Below, piece by piece: positions 39,701-51,610 of a stretch of 64,000 nt of DNA. The notes below the pieces were generated by a model, which searched no databases, was not told where the DNA came from, and saw only the letters and a program-made list of their open reading frames with translations. The first letter of the stretch is position 1. Every line of letters starts with the position of its first letter. The position numbers and the translations under genes are program-made. Source of the stretch: Oryzias latipes (taxonomy: Eukaryota; Chordata; Actinopteri; Beloniformes; Adrianichthyidae); NCBI RefSeq assembly GCF_002234675.1, contig NC_019879.2, positions 10,111,325 to 10,175,324 of the forward strand, given 5' to 3'.

Positions 39701-42700
39701 GGCTCCAGCAACTCTGTTGGAAAATGAATGGATGGAAGGAAAACAAGTTTGAGCAACAAGTGGGTGTGTCGAGATCAGCCTGCAGATTTCTCTCATCTCT
39801 CTTCTCTGCAGGGCATAAGCATTCGACCTCTGATTGAGTTCATCAACGTCCGCAGAACCAACCGCAAAACCGACACCATTAACATCGAGATTCATACCAG
39901 GGTACTAACTCAAGCTGTTTTTTGAATGCCCTTGTTTTGTCGTCTTTTTTTCCCCCAGACAAAACAAAGGAAATAATGTTAAGTTCTCTCTTCCAGCTCA
40001 TGGAGCACACAATGGCTGGCATAGAGGATTTATGTGGTCAGTGGAGCCACTACTACTGGAAGGACAAGTATGTGAACTTCTCTGAAATATTACTCTTGCC
40101 AGTTCACAGCCATTATTGTAACTGATACACTTTTGCAGCCAGCCTGTTTACATGCAACTTTACAAGTCAGAGAGCTATCTGCATGATGAAGTATAACAAA
40201 AGCAAACAGACAAATGCTGCACTGCAGCTGGTGAGCAAACAATGGTTTTGGTTTACCTCCTCAGATTCCTTACAAAGTGTTTCTTCACAATGAGACTTGT
40301 CACACTCAAGTTCTCCAATTTTTCTTTTAATGTAACTTTGGTTACAAAATAAATTAACCCAATTTCAGAAGTTATATTATCTGAAGTAACTGTCTACAAT
40401 ATGGATTGACTTGGGCAAATCATATTCAAAGCATTAGTAGGTTGCTTGGGGAGAAAAGTTACCACACATCTAGTGAAACTGTTCTTTGTTTTAGACATCC
40501 TTGTTGTATTTTTCCATTGAATTTGTGTAGCATGCATACCACACTCAAACATTCTTTTTATGTCTTTTTTCTCTTTGTTGTGTTGACCCTCTTTTTCCCC
40601 TGCTAAACTAGTACATCCAGTTTCTGACAGTAGATTTGAATGTAACCAGCCCAAACATGCCACCAACACAGGTGTACAAGTCCCAAACAAGCATGTTAAC
40701 TTTGACAAACAGCCTCTACAATAAGAATAAATGAACTTGTGCAACTTTCACAGACTTTGTGAAGTGGTTCTGGCTATTTTTCCAAAAGGTCTTTGTTATT
40801 TTAACAGTAAAACATTTTTGCCAAAGATAACAATCAGATCTTCCAGCATTTTTGGTGGATTTCTTTTCTGTAAATGTTGCTTTCTAAAATGCCTTTGTGT
40901 TTTTGTTGTATACTTTTTTTCCCCATTATACCTTCTTAAAGTTAAATATAAATCTTGCAAAAAAGCACACAGGGTTTCTCTGTTCACCCTGAGGTGACTG
41001 AATGGTCCTTAGAGCAGTGGTCTCCAACCACCGGGCCGCGGACCGGCACCGTTGCTAACACCTGACAGCCCCCACCCTTTTCCGCCAGGCCGAGGTAAAA
41101 TCCCAGTGGGTTGCGCGGCCTGCAGCCACATAAAGGTTGGGTTCCACTGCTCTAGAGGCTTTGTTGGTACTTTTGTTTGGGTGAAAATCAGCTCATTTGC
41201 TCTTACCACATATTCTTCTTCCGTTTCATCTCTTACATTTTTTATACTGCTGAAACAGGCGACCAAAAAAAAAAACCCACACACACAACAACGAAAAAGG
41301 TTTTTTGAAACCCACATGACAACAAAAGCCTGAAAGTGGATCCATCTCTGTTGCATTTCCCCCCTTTTCTTAATGAATTGTGTGCAAATTTTCTAAATTT
41401 CTATTGGTCAGAGCTGGACAGAAAATGTGGAAATATATTTTGACAAAAAAGACTAAATCTTTTAGCATAAATCATTGTGAAGTGTGCTGTTGAAATCTAT
41501 AACATGCAGATTTATTTTAAAAAGAATGTGATGGAATTCAGTGTAAATGCTGCAGAAACAAATGCGGTCTGATAACTAACCAGAAAAAGCTCTTGTTCTC
41601 ACTAGAGCACATGTTGATGAAAACCTCAGAGGATAGAAGATTATCTTGTTGTTTTTTTAACTTGTCCTGTCCAAACAGATGTGAGCTGAAGACCTCTTGT
41701 GTTTGACATATTTTACTGTTACAATAGAGGGTCATGAATATTTTGACACACAAGGTGTATATTTGTGTAAACCCCTTTTGTACTTCAGGCTAGAAGATCA
41801 TGGTGTGTAATAGATTTATGTATCCCTAATTTTCTTATTCTTGTCCAAACTTCAGGTTTATGAAGTTCAACAATCGGATCTTACGCAGGATCCTCCTCCG
41901 AGACAACCGGGCAGAGTCTAGTATTGTGGCTCTGTACAAGAAGCTGGAGCTACAAAATGCCATAGAGATTCTGGACACAGCCTCTGGAGACATCAGTGCA
42001 GCTCCGTCCATCATATCTCTCCAGTACGCAGCTTGTGCTCTAAGCCACACACCCTCCTAACAGAGCGTGACTAGTGTCTCCCTTTTTTTTTTTAAATATT
42101 TGTTTTTGTTTTTAGAGAGGAAAAGAAAAATTCAACCAAACCCAAGAAGAAGTTCTTAGCTGCTGACCTGAAGAACATGCACGACATCCTTTCCAAGAAC
42201 ATGTACAAGATCAGGGAGCGGGTAAGATAAGAAACAAACTTGCAAAGCTGCCCTTCTTTTGGTGTCATAGATTCAACTGTTGAAAAAGATGTTTTGGGGG
42301 AAAACTGGGATGAAACCGAAGGTCACTTTAAATCTGTCAGCTGCATTTTTTGTAGAGGATCATATTTTAGAGCATATAGGGCAAAAGACTGGTGCCTGCG
42401 GAGACTGTTGTGTCTTAATGTCCTGTTCAAAAACCAAGTCAAAGCTTAGGAACGCGGTGCTTTTTCATCAGAAGATGATTATATTAGTCAGTATAGCCTA
42501 GCTGAAGTTTACTTTTTTAAATACAGTGGGGCAAATGCCACCATTTGTGGAAGTTCTCCCACTTAAAGATGAGAGAGGCCTGTAATTTTATCACAGATAA
42601 AACTCAAATATGAGTGACAAACTAAGAAAAGAAATCCCCCAAATTACATTGTCTGATTTTTAATTAATTTACTTGTAAATTAAGGTCTGAAAATAAGTAT

Positions 42701-45700
42701 TCGGTCACCTACAAACAAACAAGATTTCTCCTACAGACCTGTAACTTCTTCTGTAAGAGGATCATCTGTCCTCCACTTGTTAGCTGTATTAATGGCACCT
42801 GTTTGAACTCATTATCTCTATAAAAGACACCTGTCCACAAGCTCAAACAGTCACACACCAAACTCCACTAGGGCCAAGACCAAATAGCTGTGTCTAAGGA
42901 CACCAGAAACTAAATTGTTGACCTGCACAAGGCTGGGAAGACTGAATCTGCAATAGGTAAGCAGCTTGGTGTGAAGAAATCAACTGTGGGAGCAATTATT
43001 AGTAAAAGTAAGACATAAAAGACCAATGATGATCTCACCTCAATCTGGGGCTCCCCACAAGATCTCAGACAATGGGGTCAAAATGATCACAAGAACGGTG
43101 AGCAAAAATCCCAGAACCACATGGGGGACCGAGTGAATGACCTGCAGAGAGCTGGGACCAAAGTAACAAAAGCTACCATCAGTAACACACTATGCCGCCA
43201 AAGACTCAAATCCTGCAGGGCCAGATGTGTCCCCCTGCTAAAGCCTGTACATGAGCAGGTCCATCTAAAGTTTGCTAGAGAGCATTTGGATGATTCAGAA
43301 GAAGATTAGGAAAATGTCCTACGGTTAGATGAAACCAAAATTGAACTTTTTGGTAAGAACTCTATATGCTGTGTTTAGAGGAGAAATAATGCTGAGTTGC
43401 ATCCAAAGAACACCGTACCTACTGTAAAGCCTAGGAGTGGAAACATCATGCTTTGGGGCTGTTTTTTAGCAAAGGGACCAGGACGACTGATCCGTGTAAA
43501 GGAAAGAATGAATGGGGCCATGTATAGTCAGATTTTGATTGAAAACCTCCTTCCATCAGCAAGGGCATTGAATATTTAATTAAATTCAGTTTTATTTATA
43601 TAGCCCAATATTACAACACAGTTGTCCAAATGAGCTTTACTATTTTTATAAAACATTAAATCAGTTATAAAATACGATCACTGATAGCTCAACTGAACAA
43701 ACAAAACTAAACTGGGCATCATTGCCGTAACATCCTCCTCCTCAGTATGAAACGTGGCTGGGTCTTTCAGCATGACAACGATACCAGACACACTGCCCAG
43801 GTAACAAAAGAGCGGCTTCGTAAGAAGCATTTCAAGGTTCTGGAGTGGCCTAGCCAGTTTCCAGATCTGGGGCCTCATTTATAAACGTTGCGTACGCACA
43901 AAAGAAGGCGTACGCCACTCTCTACGCAATAGTTGAGATTTATAAAAACCACACTTGATGGGAAAATGTGCGGTCCTTCACGCAAGCTCTGACCCAGGCG
44001 TACGCACAAAAACGGATGAAATGAGAAACGGCGACACCGTTGGCAGATGGAAGAAACACCTGAAAGTGAAAACGACAATACTGCCTCTCATAAATAACGT
44101 GAAGACTTCACAAAGCAAGTCTTACAATTAACAGCTACACGAACACCCGTTTGATCGATCAGCAGTGAAACAAATAAAAAAAAATCAAACGAAAATTACA
44201 ACAGAAATTCAAATGAACACATATTTGCAGAAAGAAAAGTGAAATATGTTCTGCAATATTGGCATGTTGTGCAATTCATCCTCATAAATAATATAGTTAA
44301 CAGAACGAAATAATGTACAAAACTGACATTCCCGTCAGTGTGTCCGTCTGGCGGAGCAGATATAGGTGCAATCAGACAGACAGATGGATAGATAGAGAGA
44401 GATGCATTGATTGTCCACTGGGGAAAGTTGTTTACATAGTAAAACATTTTTTCATAAGCTATGGAATTATGGTATTCATGCATATGCCTTTAGTTTGTTT
44501 TATTTTTGATAAAACAATGTATGGCGTATGTCTCAACCATTCAGAAAGCAACAAGAAATTACATTTGCGCGGAGCAATTTCCCATTTCCACGTCGATTAT
44601 TACCGACATCTGCAGCTTGTCAGATGTAATTAAATGAATGGAAATAAAATGCCCCATCAGAATGCGGAATGACGCACAATGGCTGATCTTGCACTCTTAG
44701 AAGATGTGGCAAATGGAAGAATTCGGAGTGAACGCATCTTTAGACAGCAAGAAGACGTGCTGGCAAACGAGGACGACTGGCTTATGAGCCGGTTCCGACT
44801 TCCTCGAGCCGTCCTGTTGGACCTCTGCGGGCTTTTGGGGGTGGATCACCCGGTGCAATTCTTGCCGCTTGTCTCTCATCAAACCCCCCCCCCCCCCGTG
44901 GCAGAGACACTCTGGCGATGCAGTGCCAGATGTTTTTTTGCCTCGACTTTGATGTCCGACCATTTCTTTTTTATTTAACCACGGTCCGAGGTCGTGAGGC
45001 TACAGCATTAACGGCGTCTGCCACTCACGTGCCTTTTTGGTATTAGTAATGCCCACAATGTGCCCTCCAAACAACATTTTCTCCTCTTTTCCACCTCGCC
45101 AACGATAACTTCTACTTCACATTGAGTGAAGTTCCGCTTTTTTCATTTCCTCTCGGTGTGTGCCATGGTTTCGCAATCAATGAATATTCATTTGTGGGCG
45201 TTTCACGGACTATTTATGGGCAACTATGGGCATGTCATGAGGCCGCAAAAGCTGCGCAGCATTTAGAATTGGTTGTGATTTATTAAGGGAAAGATGCGTA
45301 GGATGTGCGTGCGCACGGTTTTATAAATCCGAATATTTCTGTGCGTACGCACGTCCTAGTTTTCATCCGTACGCCACTTCTGACGCCAATCCTACGCAAA
45401 GTTTTATAACTGAGGCCCCTGAACCCGATAGAAAATCTTTGGAGGGAGTTGAAAGTCTGTGTTGCCCAGCGACAGCCCCAAAACCTCACTGCTCTAGAGG
45501 AGATCTGCACGGAGGAATGGGCCAAAATACCAGCAGTTTATGAAAACTTTGAAGATTTACAGAAAACGTTTGACTGCTGTCATTGCCAACAAAGGGTGTA
45601 TAGCAAAGTATTGAATGGAACTTTAGTTACTGACCAAATACTAATTTTCCACCATAATTTGCAATTAAATTATTTAAAAGTCAGACAATGCAATTATTAT

Positions 45701-48700
45701 TTTTTTCCCCAGATTTATTTTCTCCTTTTGTCTCTCATAGTTGAGGTAAACCCTCTGTAAAAATTACAGGCCTCGCTAATCTTTTTAAGTGGGAGAACTT
45801 GAACAATTAGTAGCTGACCAAACGATCCCCCCCCCCCCCCCCCCCCCACTGTCCTATGTATGTGTGTGTATATATATATATATATATATTTTTTAAACTT
45901 AAAATGTTCCAATGTAGTCTGAGGAAGTATTCAGTTAGTAAACGTGGAGGAGCCGATCGGAGAGTGGCAGGAAGTCTTCTATAGACACTGTAAATTTGTA
46001 TAGATATGCTCAAGACAGCTGTGTGGATGCCGCGTGATGGTGTGTGGCATGTCATGTAAGTTACGTATGACACTCATCCCATGACCTTATAACACTCTCC
46101 CACCACATCCCGAGCGGCTAAAACTCAATAAAGTTCACTTCTATTACAAAAGGCACTTCTACTAATTCACTGAGCAACTAACAATTCAGTTATTTACTGG
46201 ACAGGACAAAAAAAAAGCTATGAGCGTGGTGTCTGAATTGCTGTTAAAATCAAGGCACTAAAAAGTCCTGCACTATATAGCTTTTCTAGTAGTTAGGGAG
46301 GTAATTCGGACATAGCTCAAGTGTACTACTTTTTATTAAGGGTTAACATGCTATGTGTAAGATGCAAAAGAATGCTGCAACTAAAGCAAAATAGCATCAC
46401 TGTGGTCAGGGTTTCTTTAGGTCATAGTAAACAACACGGTACAGGTTTAAATGTCAACAAAGGTGAAGCTTTTCCTGAATAAACTTTATTCTTAACAACT
46501 TTATTGTGAGCAAAAAGGCAAAAACTAGACAACTGGTTTCATATGATAGGCCTACTGCTGAAACTCAATTTTAGAGGTTAAAGTTGGTCAAAATCCTGAA
46601 ATCTTTTTTTTATTTTCCTGCTCAGCCGCTCTGCTGCATTGATGTTTTAACCAGCATAACCTCAGTGACGTTTCGTTGACATGTGATGGCACCAAACAGT
46701 GAAACCCGAGGTTGTTTTGCATAAGCACAGACTGCGGCTCACAGTAATTTTCCATTAGTGACATGACATCGCCCTGTGACTGCCTCTCAGAGACACTTTG
46801 ATGTTTAAACAAATAGGAAACATGTGCCTCTCTGCTCCTTTGACAGTTTATCCCAATATAATTATTGCCCTTGTTCAAGTCTTTCCATCCTGTTTACCAC
46901 CTCTTGTGAGTTCTTAAAAGTCTCTTATGGCAGTTATTAAGCCAAACTAGCATGACATTATTAAATAGCCTATTACTGTTCGTTAAATTCAACAGTAAAA
47001 TGTTCTAAATTTAAAGACTTGCTGTTAATTAAAAATGACTCCATGGAGAAATCATGTTAGTATTTTATTCTTTTGGAACATCTCTAGATAATCTCCTATT
47101 AATCCTTGTTATTGCATTGTCTTAAGGTAGCAGATATAATAAGATCAATGACTTAATGTGCTACAGCAAGGAACAGGATATGAAGAAAAGCTGGTTGGGA
47201 GCTTGTAAAGTTTAAACTGGTTTAGTTCCGACAGGTGTGGCTAGTTTTGGTGGTGTAATCTGATCTTTAAAGAATGCGTCCTCTCGTTGATATGGATTTC
47301 GATCATTTCTCCTCTTGGAATGATGCAGGCTTTAAAATTTACAAAAACATAGTTTTGATTAGTGAGAGTCTTATTTTACATGTGGCAAATTTTATTTGTT
47401 TTTTTTTTCCTTTGCTTTTTCATATGCAGACTGTGTCATACACAAGTAAGCACGCCCTTCCGAATGACAACCAAAGAAGGGAGATTCTGATCAGACGACA
47501 TTCCAGCATCCGTCGAAGCCTTCGGCCTGGCAGCTTTCAGACGAGGGTGAGTATGAAGCCCAACAACGCTCATGAGTATCAACTTTTATGAGTTGTAAAA
47601 TTAGACTTGTATTTCAACAACACAAAAAATGTAATGTAAGGGAGAAATATTTGTGTGGGTGTCCGTTTTTGTTTGTAGTAAATGTACAGCTGATGCATCC
47701 GGGCTGGGGGACAACTGAAACTGTGTTTAAGGCTAATATTGAGTCATAGTCAGGAATTTTACAACAATCCAACACGTGGAGCAACTTCAGCTCAAACTGT
47801 CAAAGAGCACTAAAAATAATCCCATTCATACAGAATATGTACATTTAGATTTATGTGTAGTTGTTGGGAAACATTTTGGAATTGCAGGTAGTTGAGTTCA
47901 ACTGAGTGCAACAGATTAGTAAAAACATTCATGTTTACAATTGTGGCCTGGCAAAAGGCTTTTTTGAGAAAAGAAGAACGTAGGTTACAAGAACAAGAAA
48001 AATAAATTAAATACAATCAGAAGGAACAAACACAATCTAAAATTTAAAACCCTGAAATATTACATAACAGCAGCATTCATCTTTAAAATGGTCATTAAGA
48101 TGGGTATTAAAATCTGCTTGTGTCCAATCTGAGAGTTTTTCTGTAAGTCAATCCAGTCTCTGGCTGCAGCTGATTGAAAAGAGAGCGAACCAAGTGAAGA
48201 GTTTGATTTCGGGACTGTTGACAAGGTCGGTTTAGCAGAGCGGGTATTCTACACAGGGGATGAGGAATGTTAAAAGCTGGCTCAGATAAGGTGAAGAAAG
48301 ACCAAGCCGAGTTTTGTAAATAACAGCAGCCAATGAATTTTTCCAACTTGTGCAGCACATGCTCACAAGCCCATCTGTAGATAACCTCACCATAATCAAG
48401 ACTAGGACGGATGTTTTTTTTAAACTAATTTTCGTCTTGCAGAAAAGGTGAGGGAGGAGCCCATTCTGCAGAGAACGCCTATTTTTTATTTAACCTTCGA
48501 CCGCAAATGGCCAATATGAGTTGAGAAGGACAAAATATTGTCTAGCCAGATTCCAAGACATTTGTACTCTGTAACCTGTTCTAGAGGTGTCTCATCAAGC
48601 ATGGAGACAGTGGGGGTATTTGATGGTGGGTGTCCCTTCTTACCAAATGCATGTTTTTTTTTTTCTTGGTAACATTTAACTTTAGATGCAGTCTGGACAA

Positions 48701-51132
48701 GGAAAGTTGGATTTCATTAAAACTATGTTGAAGCTGTTTTCTTACTAAGTCCAGGGAGGGGCCAACGGAGTAAAGAACTGTGTCATCAGCGTAGACCTGA
48801 ATGAAGCAATCTCTTCCAGAATCACCTACGTAATTACATGTTAGGTGTTTATCTTCTTAAAGGAGATTAGACTTGTATGTGTGACATAGGCTCTCATTAA
48901 AAACATTGCCTGTATATGAGAACTGGACTAAGTGACCCCCTGGCGTTCCAAACATAAAGTACCCGCTGGTTCCAAGAAGCCTAAATCACATAGACTTGTA
49001 TTAAGAAATAAACAGCTATTGCTCTCATTGATAAGAGTGGTTGCCAATGAAATGTTGAGTAAGACCAACTCGGACCGATCAGTTAACTAATGATTTCTAG
49101 TTCCAACATGGTGGCATTTGTACCATCAAAAATGGCGACTGAATTGACTTCAAACCGGAAGCACTTCGTTTCATATGGGTGACGTCACACTAGCTTGGTC
49201 CAGTTCTCATGTACAGTCAGTGGTTAAAAATCACAAGTATTTTTTGTCAATAAGATTTTATGCCAGAAACAAAAGGTTTCAAATTTTAATTCAAACAAAT
49301 TCAGTTTGGGAGCATTTAGTGGCTAACACCTTTTCACCATCTTCTATACCTGTCATTAGCTTTAGCTTTTCGTAAACTTTGAAAGAATCTGAAGTACTGG
49401 TACATTAAATAGATTTAATAAATGACCTTAAACTTTTGTTTAAGACATTTGAAAATGCACTTAATTTTTTAACTGATTTTGATCGTTTTAGTTTTTTGTC
49501 TTTAGAATATTAAAGGAAAAACTGGTAATTTGTCATAAAAAGTGGAGTTTCCTTCGATCAGTGACATCTATTTATTATGAATTAAAGCTATACTTTACCT
49601 CAGGGGTCCAAACCTTTTGCAAAAGTGGGCAGATTTGGAAAGCGTGTGATGGCCAACCAATCTGCCTGAATTCTTTAAACTCTTATCATAAAATTGAATT
49701 CAAATAAACAATTTAATGATTTTTTTTTGTTATAGAAAACTTTTCAATTCTTCACATAAAACAGAATTTGATTTAATTACATTTTTCACCAAAATTACAG
49801 TGGGTTTCATATTTGAAGACCAGAAATAAAAAAAAATAGTCTGAGGGGGGAAAAAAACAACCTTTTTGGCAACATTAAGTCTTGTTTTATCTCAATTGTT
49901 ACGTATTATTCACGATTAAATGGGCGATTAAAATTTTTAAATGTAAATCATCCATCGATCCATTTTCTTAACCCTTTTTATCCTTTTCGGGGTCCTGGGG
50001 TTGCCAGAGCCTAACCTGGCGAAGGTCTTACACCCTGGATAGGCCGTCCGCCTGTCACACAGCTAAATGTGAACCATATGAACAGGAAATAAAACACACT
50101 TGTTCAGAAGTTCAAACCATTGTGGTCTTGATTACAGAAACAAATAAATCTATTCTTCTTGTTTGGGCCTTAAGGCTCTGAAGGTCAAGTAGCCACAGGT
50201 TGTTGTCACTGGTTTATAATGGCTTCTGGCTTAAATTAGCCAATTACAATCAAGAATTCGTAGTTCTTAGAAATGTAATTATTGATTTTATGACAGAAGC
50301 CCAGGGGTCTGTATAAATTTGAACGTGAATCGGACTTTGGACACGTTTGCTGTTTCTACTTTGGTTATAGACTATAACTGTTAACACAAGCCTCATGCTC
50401 TCCTACGGTTTTCCAGAAATAAAAAGAGTGTTTTAGTTTATTTGAACGCAGTAACAACCATGTGAATTGTTTCCTAACTTTATCAGCAGCAGATCGTGCC
50501 CAAGTCCCAGAAATACTTCTCCCTTCCACCCGGAGAGAGTCTGAACTCCAGATTTCCTCCTACGAGGCAAAGTTCTGCAGGTGACCATCGCAATATTCCC
50601 ATTTTTGCTTTCATTACAGGATTTTACCATAATATCCTATGCATGCTCCTATTTTAGCCAGAAGTTTCTGTCTAAACTACTTTTAAGATGACTTCCAGCT
50701 AAATGTAAACATTTCTGCAACATTTTGCCATCATCTTACTCTTTTTCTACAGATGCTCAAGAGACCATGTCAGAGGTCGCCTATCCAGGTCGGCGCTCTC
50801 GCTTTGGCAATCGCTCCTCTTCTGGAGCCATGATGCCTCTGCACAGGCTGGGCACCCTGAAGGAAGTCTCCTCCGTGGACTTTCTTAACGAGAGCGAAAG
50901 AGGGAGCACCGGTCGAGGCAGTCAGTCCCGCCCACAAAGTCTTCGTCACCACCTTAGCGCTGATGACAACAACGGCTTAGTAGATGAAATGAGAATCAGA
51001 CAGGTTGAAGAGGAGGAGGAAGAGGAGGAAAGACCACAAGCATCTCAACCTCCGGCTTGGGCAGCTGAGCCCAGAGACGAGACGCCGCAAAACCCGCTGC
51101 TCAGGCGGCCGCAGTGGAATGAGAAGAAATGA
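30738..51132 (+). CDS. slc9a2: Na+/H+ exchanger, NHE2-like
   Basis: Electroneutral Na+/H+ antiporter of apical epithelial membranes. Exons: 30738-31002, 31085-31299, 31377-31625, 34467-34717, 34798-35015, 38329-38528, 39812-39901, 39997-40067, 41856-42023, 42116-42221, 47430-47546, 50493-50580, 50753-51132; 2418 nt, 805 aa, all phases close. Seen: a hydrophobic N-terminal signal-like segment; [18 protein letters not shown] (amiloride-site region); SAVDPVAV with Asp210; [13 protein letters not shown] with Asn238-Asp239; YGGLRGAI with Arg430; then a cytosolic tail with a juxtamembrane region similar to the CHP-binding segment, [14 protein letters not shown], and an acidic run of eight Glu at 765-772. 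Length and the mfsd9 neighbour support NHE2; NHE4 is the main alternative. One position differs from the usual FGES (Cys235 for Ser). Confidence 0.92.
32100..33239. other. slc9a2 intron 3, proximal part
   Basis: The 2.8-kb intron between exons 3 and 4. The open frames at 31990-32441 and 32656-32997 lack splice signals and known domains; they are probably chance frames. The distal part of the intron is the repeat pair at 33240-34232. Confidence 0.45.
33240..34232. repeat. Inverted pair of YxFEP repeats (copies D1, D2)
   Basis: D1 (33240-33654) is in reverse and D2 (33655-34232) in forward orientation; they meet at about 33655 and make an imperfect palindrome of almost 1 kb in slc9a2 intron 3. 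Matching parts are GAAATACTCAGAAATGCAATTTTG and its inverse, AGTTTCTGC...AGCAGAAGTTC and CTCTGCAGAAACTATGTC, and the paired ends near 33260 and 34205. D2 carries the [21 protein letters not shown] on the minus strand. Confidence 0.65.
35299..35390 (+). repeat. Short hAT-like terminal fragment
   Basis: CAGTGGTCTCCAACCTTTTTAGGCCACGGACAGG resembles one end of a fish hAT family; a second such fragment starts at 41016. No second terminus was found. Confidence 0.35.
35520..37960 (-). mobile_element. 5'-truncated L2-clade LINE
   Basis: Antisense insertion in slc9a2 intron 5. The 3' end is typical: a conserved tail (TGTAAAGCACTTTGTG and TAAAGTTTGATTTATTGATT) ending in (GATT)n at 35520. The coding part is listed separately. 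The endonuclease domain is missing, so the copy was truncated at its 5' end on insertion. The upstream boundary near 37960 is estimated. Confidence 0.85.
36152..37906 (-). pseudogene. LINE ORF2: reverse transcriptase, two nonsense codons
   Basis: One reading frame from 37906 to 36152 (585 codons), interrupted only by stops at 37369-37367 and 36895-36893; the three open pieces are in the same frame. Order of motifs: [18 protein letters not shown] (RT fingers), [13 protein letters not shown] (catalytic Asp, palm A), [27 protein letters not shown] (palm C, YADD), [16 protein letters not shown], then the C-terminal KLWDSLP-like region ending [11 protein letters not shown]...[11 protein letters not shown]. 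The endonuclease part upstream is absent. It cannot make a full-length protein, but the low damage indicates a fairly recent insertion. Confidence 0.9.
39600..39735 (+). repeat. Fish SINE/LINE 3' tail fragment
   Basis: CCCTGCAACAGACTGGCGAC, GGTGTACCCCGCC, GATAGGCTCCAGCA and an ATGAATGGATGGA end match the common fish repeat whose longer copy is at 7575-8060. It lies just before slc9a2 exon 7. Confidence 0.6.
41016..41150 (+). repeat. hAT-like terminal fragment
   Basis: CAGTGGTCTCCAACCACCGGGCCGCGGACCGG is a typical fish hAT-like start. The following CG-rich sequence decays by 41150 and no second end is seen. Confidence 0.35.
43573..43747 (-). mobile_element. LINE tail nested in Tc1
   Basis: Reverse-oriented LINE 3' end (TTTATTTATATAGCCCAATATTACAACACAG, GAGCTTTAC) interrupting the Tc1 transposase after PSARAL. 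The frame resumes with a Trp codon in AAACGTGGCTGGGTCTTTCAG. It is an extremely short, severely 5'-truncated insertion. Confidence 0.65.
43870..45418. mobile_element. PIF/Harbinger element nested in Tc1
   Basis: The ends are inverted: GGGCCTCATTTATAAA at 43870, and TTTTATAACTGAGGCCC ending at 45418. The 3-bp target duplication CTG is at 43867-43869 and 45419-45421; removing one CTG plus the element restores Tc1 codons DLNPIEN exactly. Subterminal CGTACGCACA motifs occur at both ends. Internally it retains only the start of a Harbinger transposase (44679-44978) and so is non-autonomous. Confidence 0.9.
44679..44978 (+). pseudogene. Harbinger transposase N-terminal remnant
   Basis: The frame opens [19 protein letters not shown] and includes [20 protein letters not shown], the conserved start of HARBI1-like transposases (RFR-x-PR-x-x-L). 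After about residue 60 it loses similarity at a poly-C tract (44886-44897) and stops. The DDE catalytic domain is missing. Confidence 0.7.
46208..46330 (+). repeat. Copy of part of the 3281-3836 element
   Basis: TATGAGCGTGGTGTCTGAATTGC...CCTGCACTATATAGC...TAGTAGTTAGGG...AATTCGGACATAG parallels 3421-3540 of the left-flank element. The termini are not preserved. Confidence 0.5.
46331..47429. other. slc9a2 intron 10, distal part, nothing recognised
   Basis: AT-rich intronic sequence leading to the acceptor CATATGCAG of exon 11. The minus-strand frame at 46588-46878 has no known similarity. Confidence 0.45.
48085..48850 (-). mobile_element. Degenerate LINE with YADD motif
   Basis: Translated on the minus strand, the segment starts with [12 protein letters not shown] (YADD at 48793-48782), then LNVTKKK, and after stops and frameshifts [12 protein letters not shown]. 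It is a decayed reverse transcriptase and 3' part of another LINE in slc9a2 intron 11. It is more damaged, hence older, than the LINE at 35520-37960. Confidence 0.65.
49600..50310. repeat. hAT-like repeat (CAGGGGTCCAAACC), copy 1
   Basis: It starts CAGGGGTCCAAACCTTTTGC and shares internal blocks with 56018-56636 in inverse order: GTGGTCTTGATTACAGAAACAAATAAATC, GGCCTTAAGGCTCTGAAGG, GAACAGGAAATAA. A short fish SINE/LINE tail (about 49947-50062: ATCGATCCATTTTC, TCGGGGTCCTGGGG) is nested inside in reverse. Confidence 0.5.
50484..50492 (+). other. slc9a2: Triple tandem acceptor CAGCAGCAG
   Basis: Three consecutive CAG triplets precede ATC of slc9a2 exon 12. Each is a valid acceptor and all keep the frame, giving 0, 1 or 2 extra Gln. 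The exon start at 50493 given for the CDS is thus one of three choices (others 50490 and 50487). Confidence 0.7.
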
Positions 51133-51610
51133 AGTCTCTGGGATTTAAGCTGCAACTTGACAGCAACAAACTTCGACTCCAGAAACTGAAAATGTTTATT
51201 TCTCCAGTGAGCCGCCAATGAAAGAACAAGAAAAGGACAAAAAATACCTCAGAAGTGTCCTGCACTTTAGATGCCCAGAGCTGTCACTCATGTGTGAGCA
51301 CGGAATTACTGCCAAGTTTAAACATGTAATGCTTTCAACTTTTTTTAGTGAATCTTTGTTTGATTTTAAACTTTAGAACTTCCTGTTTTTGAGAAAATTG
51401 TCATTTGTGGTCATTATTTACTTTTTTTTAACATGTTGTAGCTTTGTTATTGTAGTTGAAACATGAAGAAGCTTTTGTCCCTTTTTGTGCAATACGCACA
51501 AAGCTTTTCATGCACCAAGAAGAGCATTTGAGCCTTTTAAATGTTTTTAAATGTTTCAGCCTTTTTTTTATTACCCAGTTCTGCAATAAATATTCTGTTT
51601 AACACAGTGG
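51133..51610 (+). terminator. slc9a2: slc9a2 3'UTR and polyadenylation signal
   Basis: The 3'UTR follows TGA at 51130-51132. A canonical AATAAA is at 51585-51590, with T/GT-rich sequence just downstream (TTCTGTTTAACAC), giving a 3'UTR of about 475 nt. Confidence 0.6.

Larger units (their letters stand above)
42524..45851 (+). mobile_element. Tc1-like transposon, twice interrupted
   Basis: Left end CAGTGGGGCAAATGCCACC preceded by TA; right end ...CCCCACTG, with the inner part TTCTCCCACTTAAA inverted at both ends. Between them lies a broken Tc1 transposase: HTH part around 42900-43010, [31 protein letters not shown] (first Asp), [21 protein letters not shown] (second Asp), PSQFPDL | NPIENLW (Glu). 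The spacing from the second Asp to Glu is 34 residues (DD34E) when the insertion is removed. It is interrupted by a LINE tail (about 43573-43747) and a Harbinger element (43870-45418). It lies in slc9a2 intron 10. Stops and frameshifts make it inactive. Confidence 0.85.
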
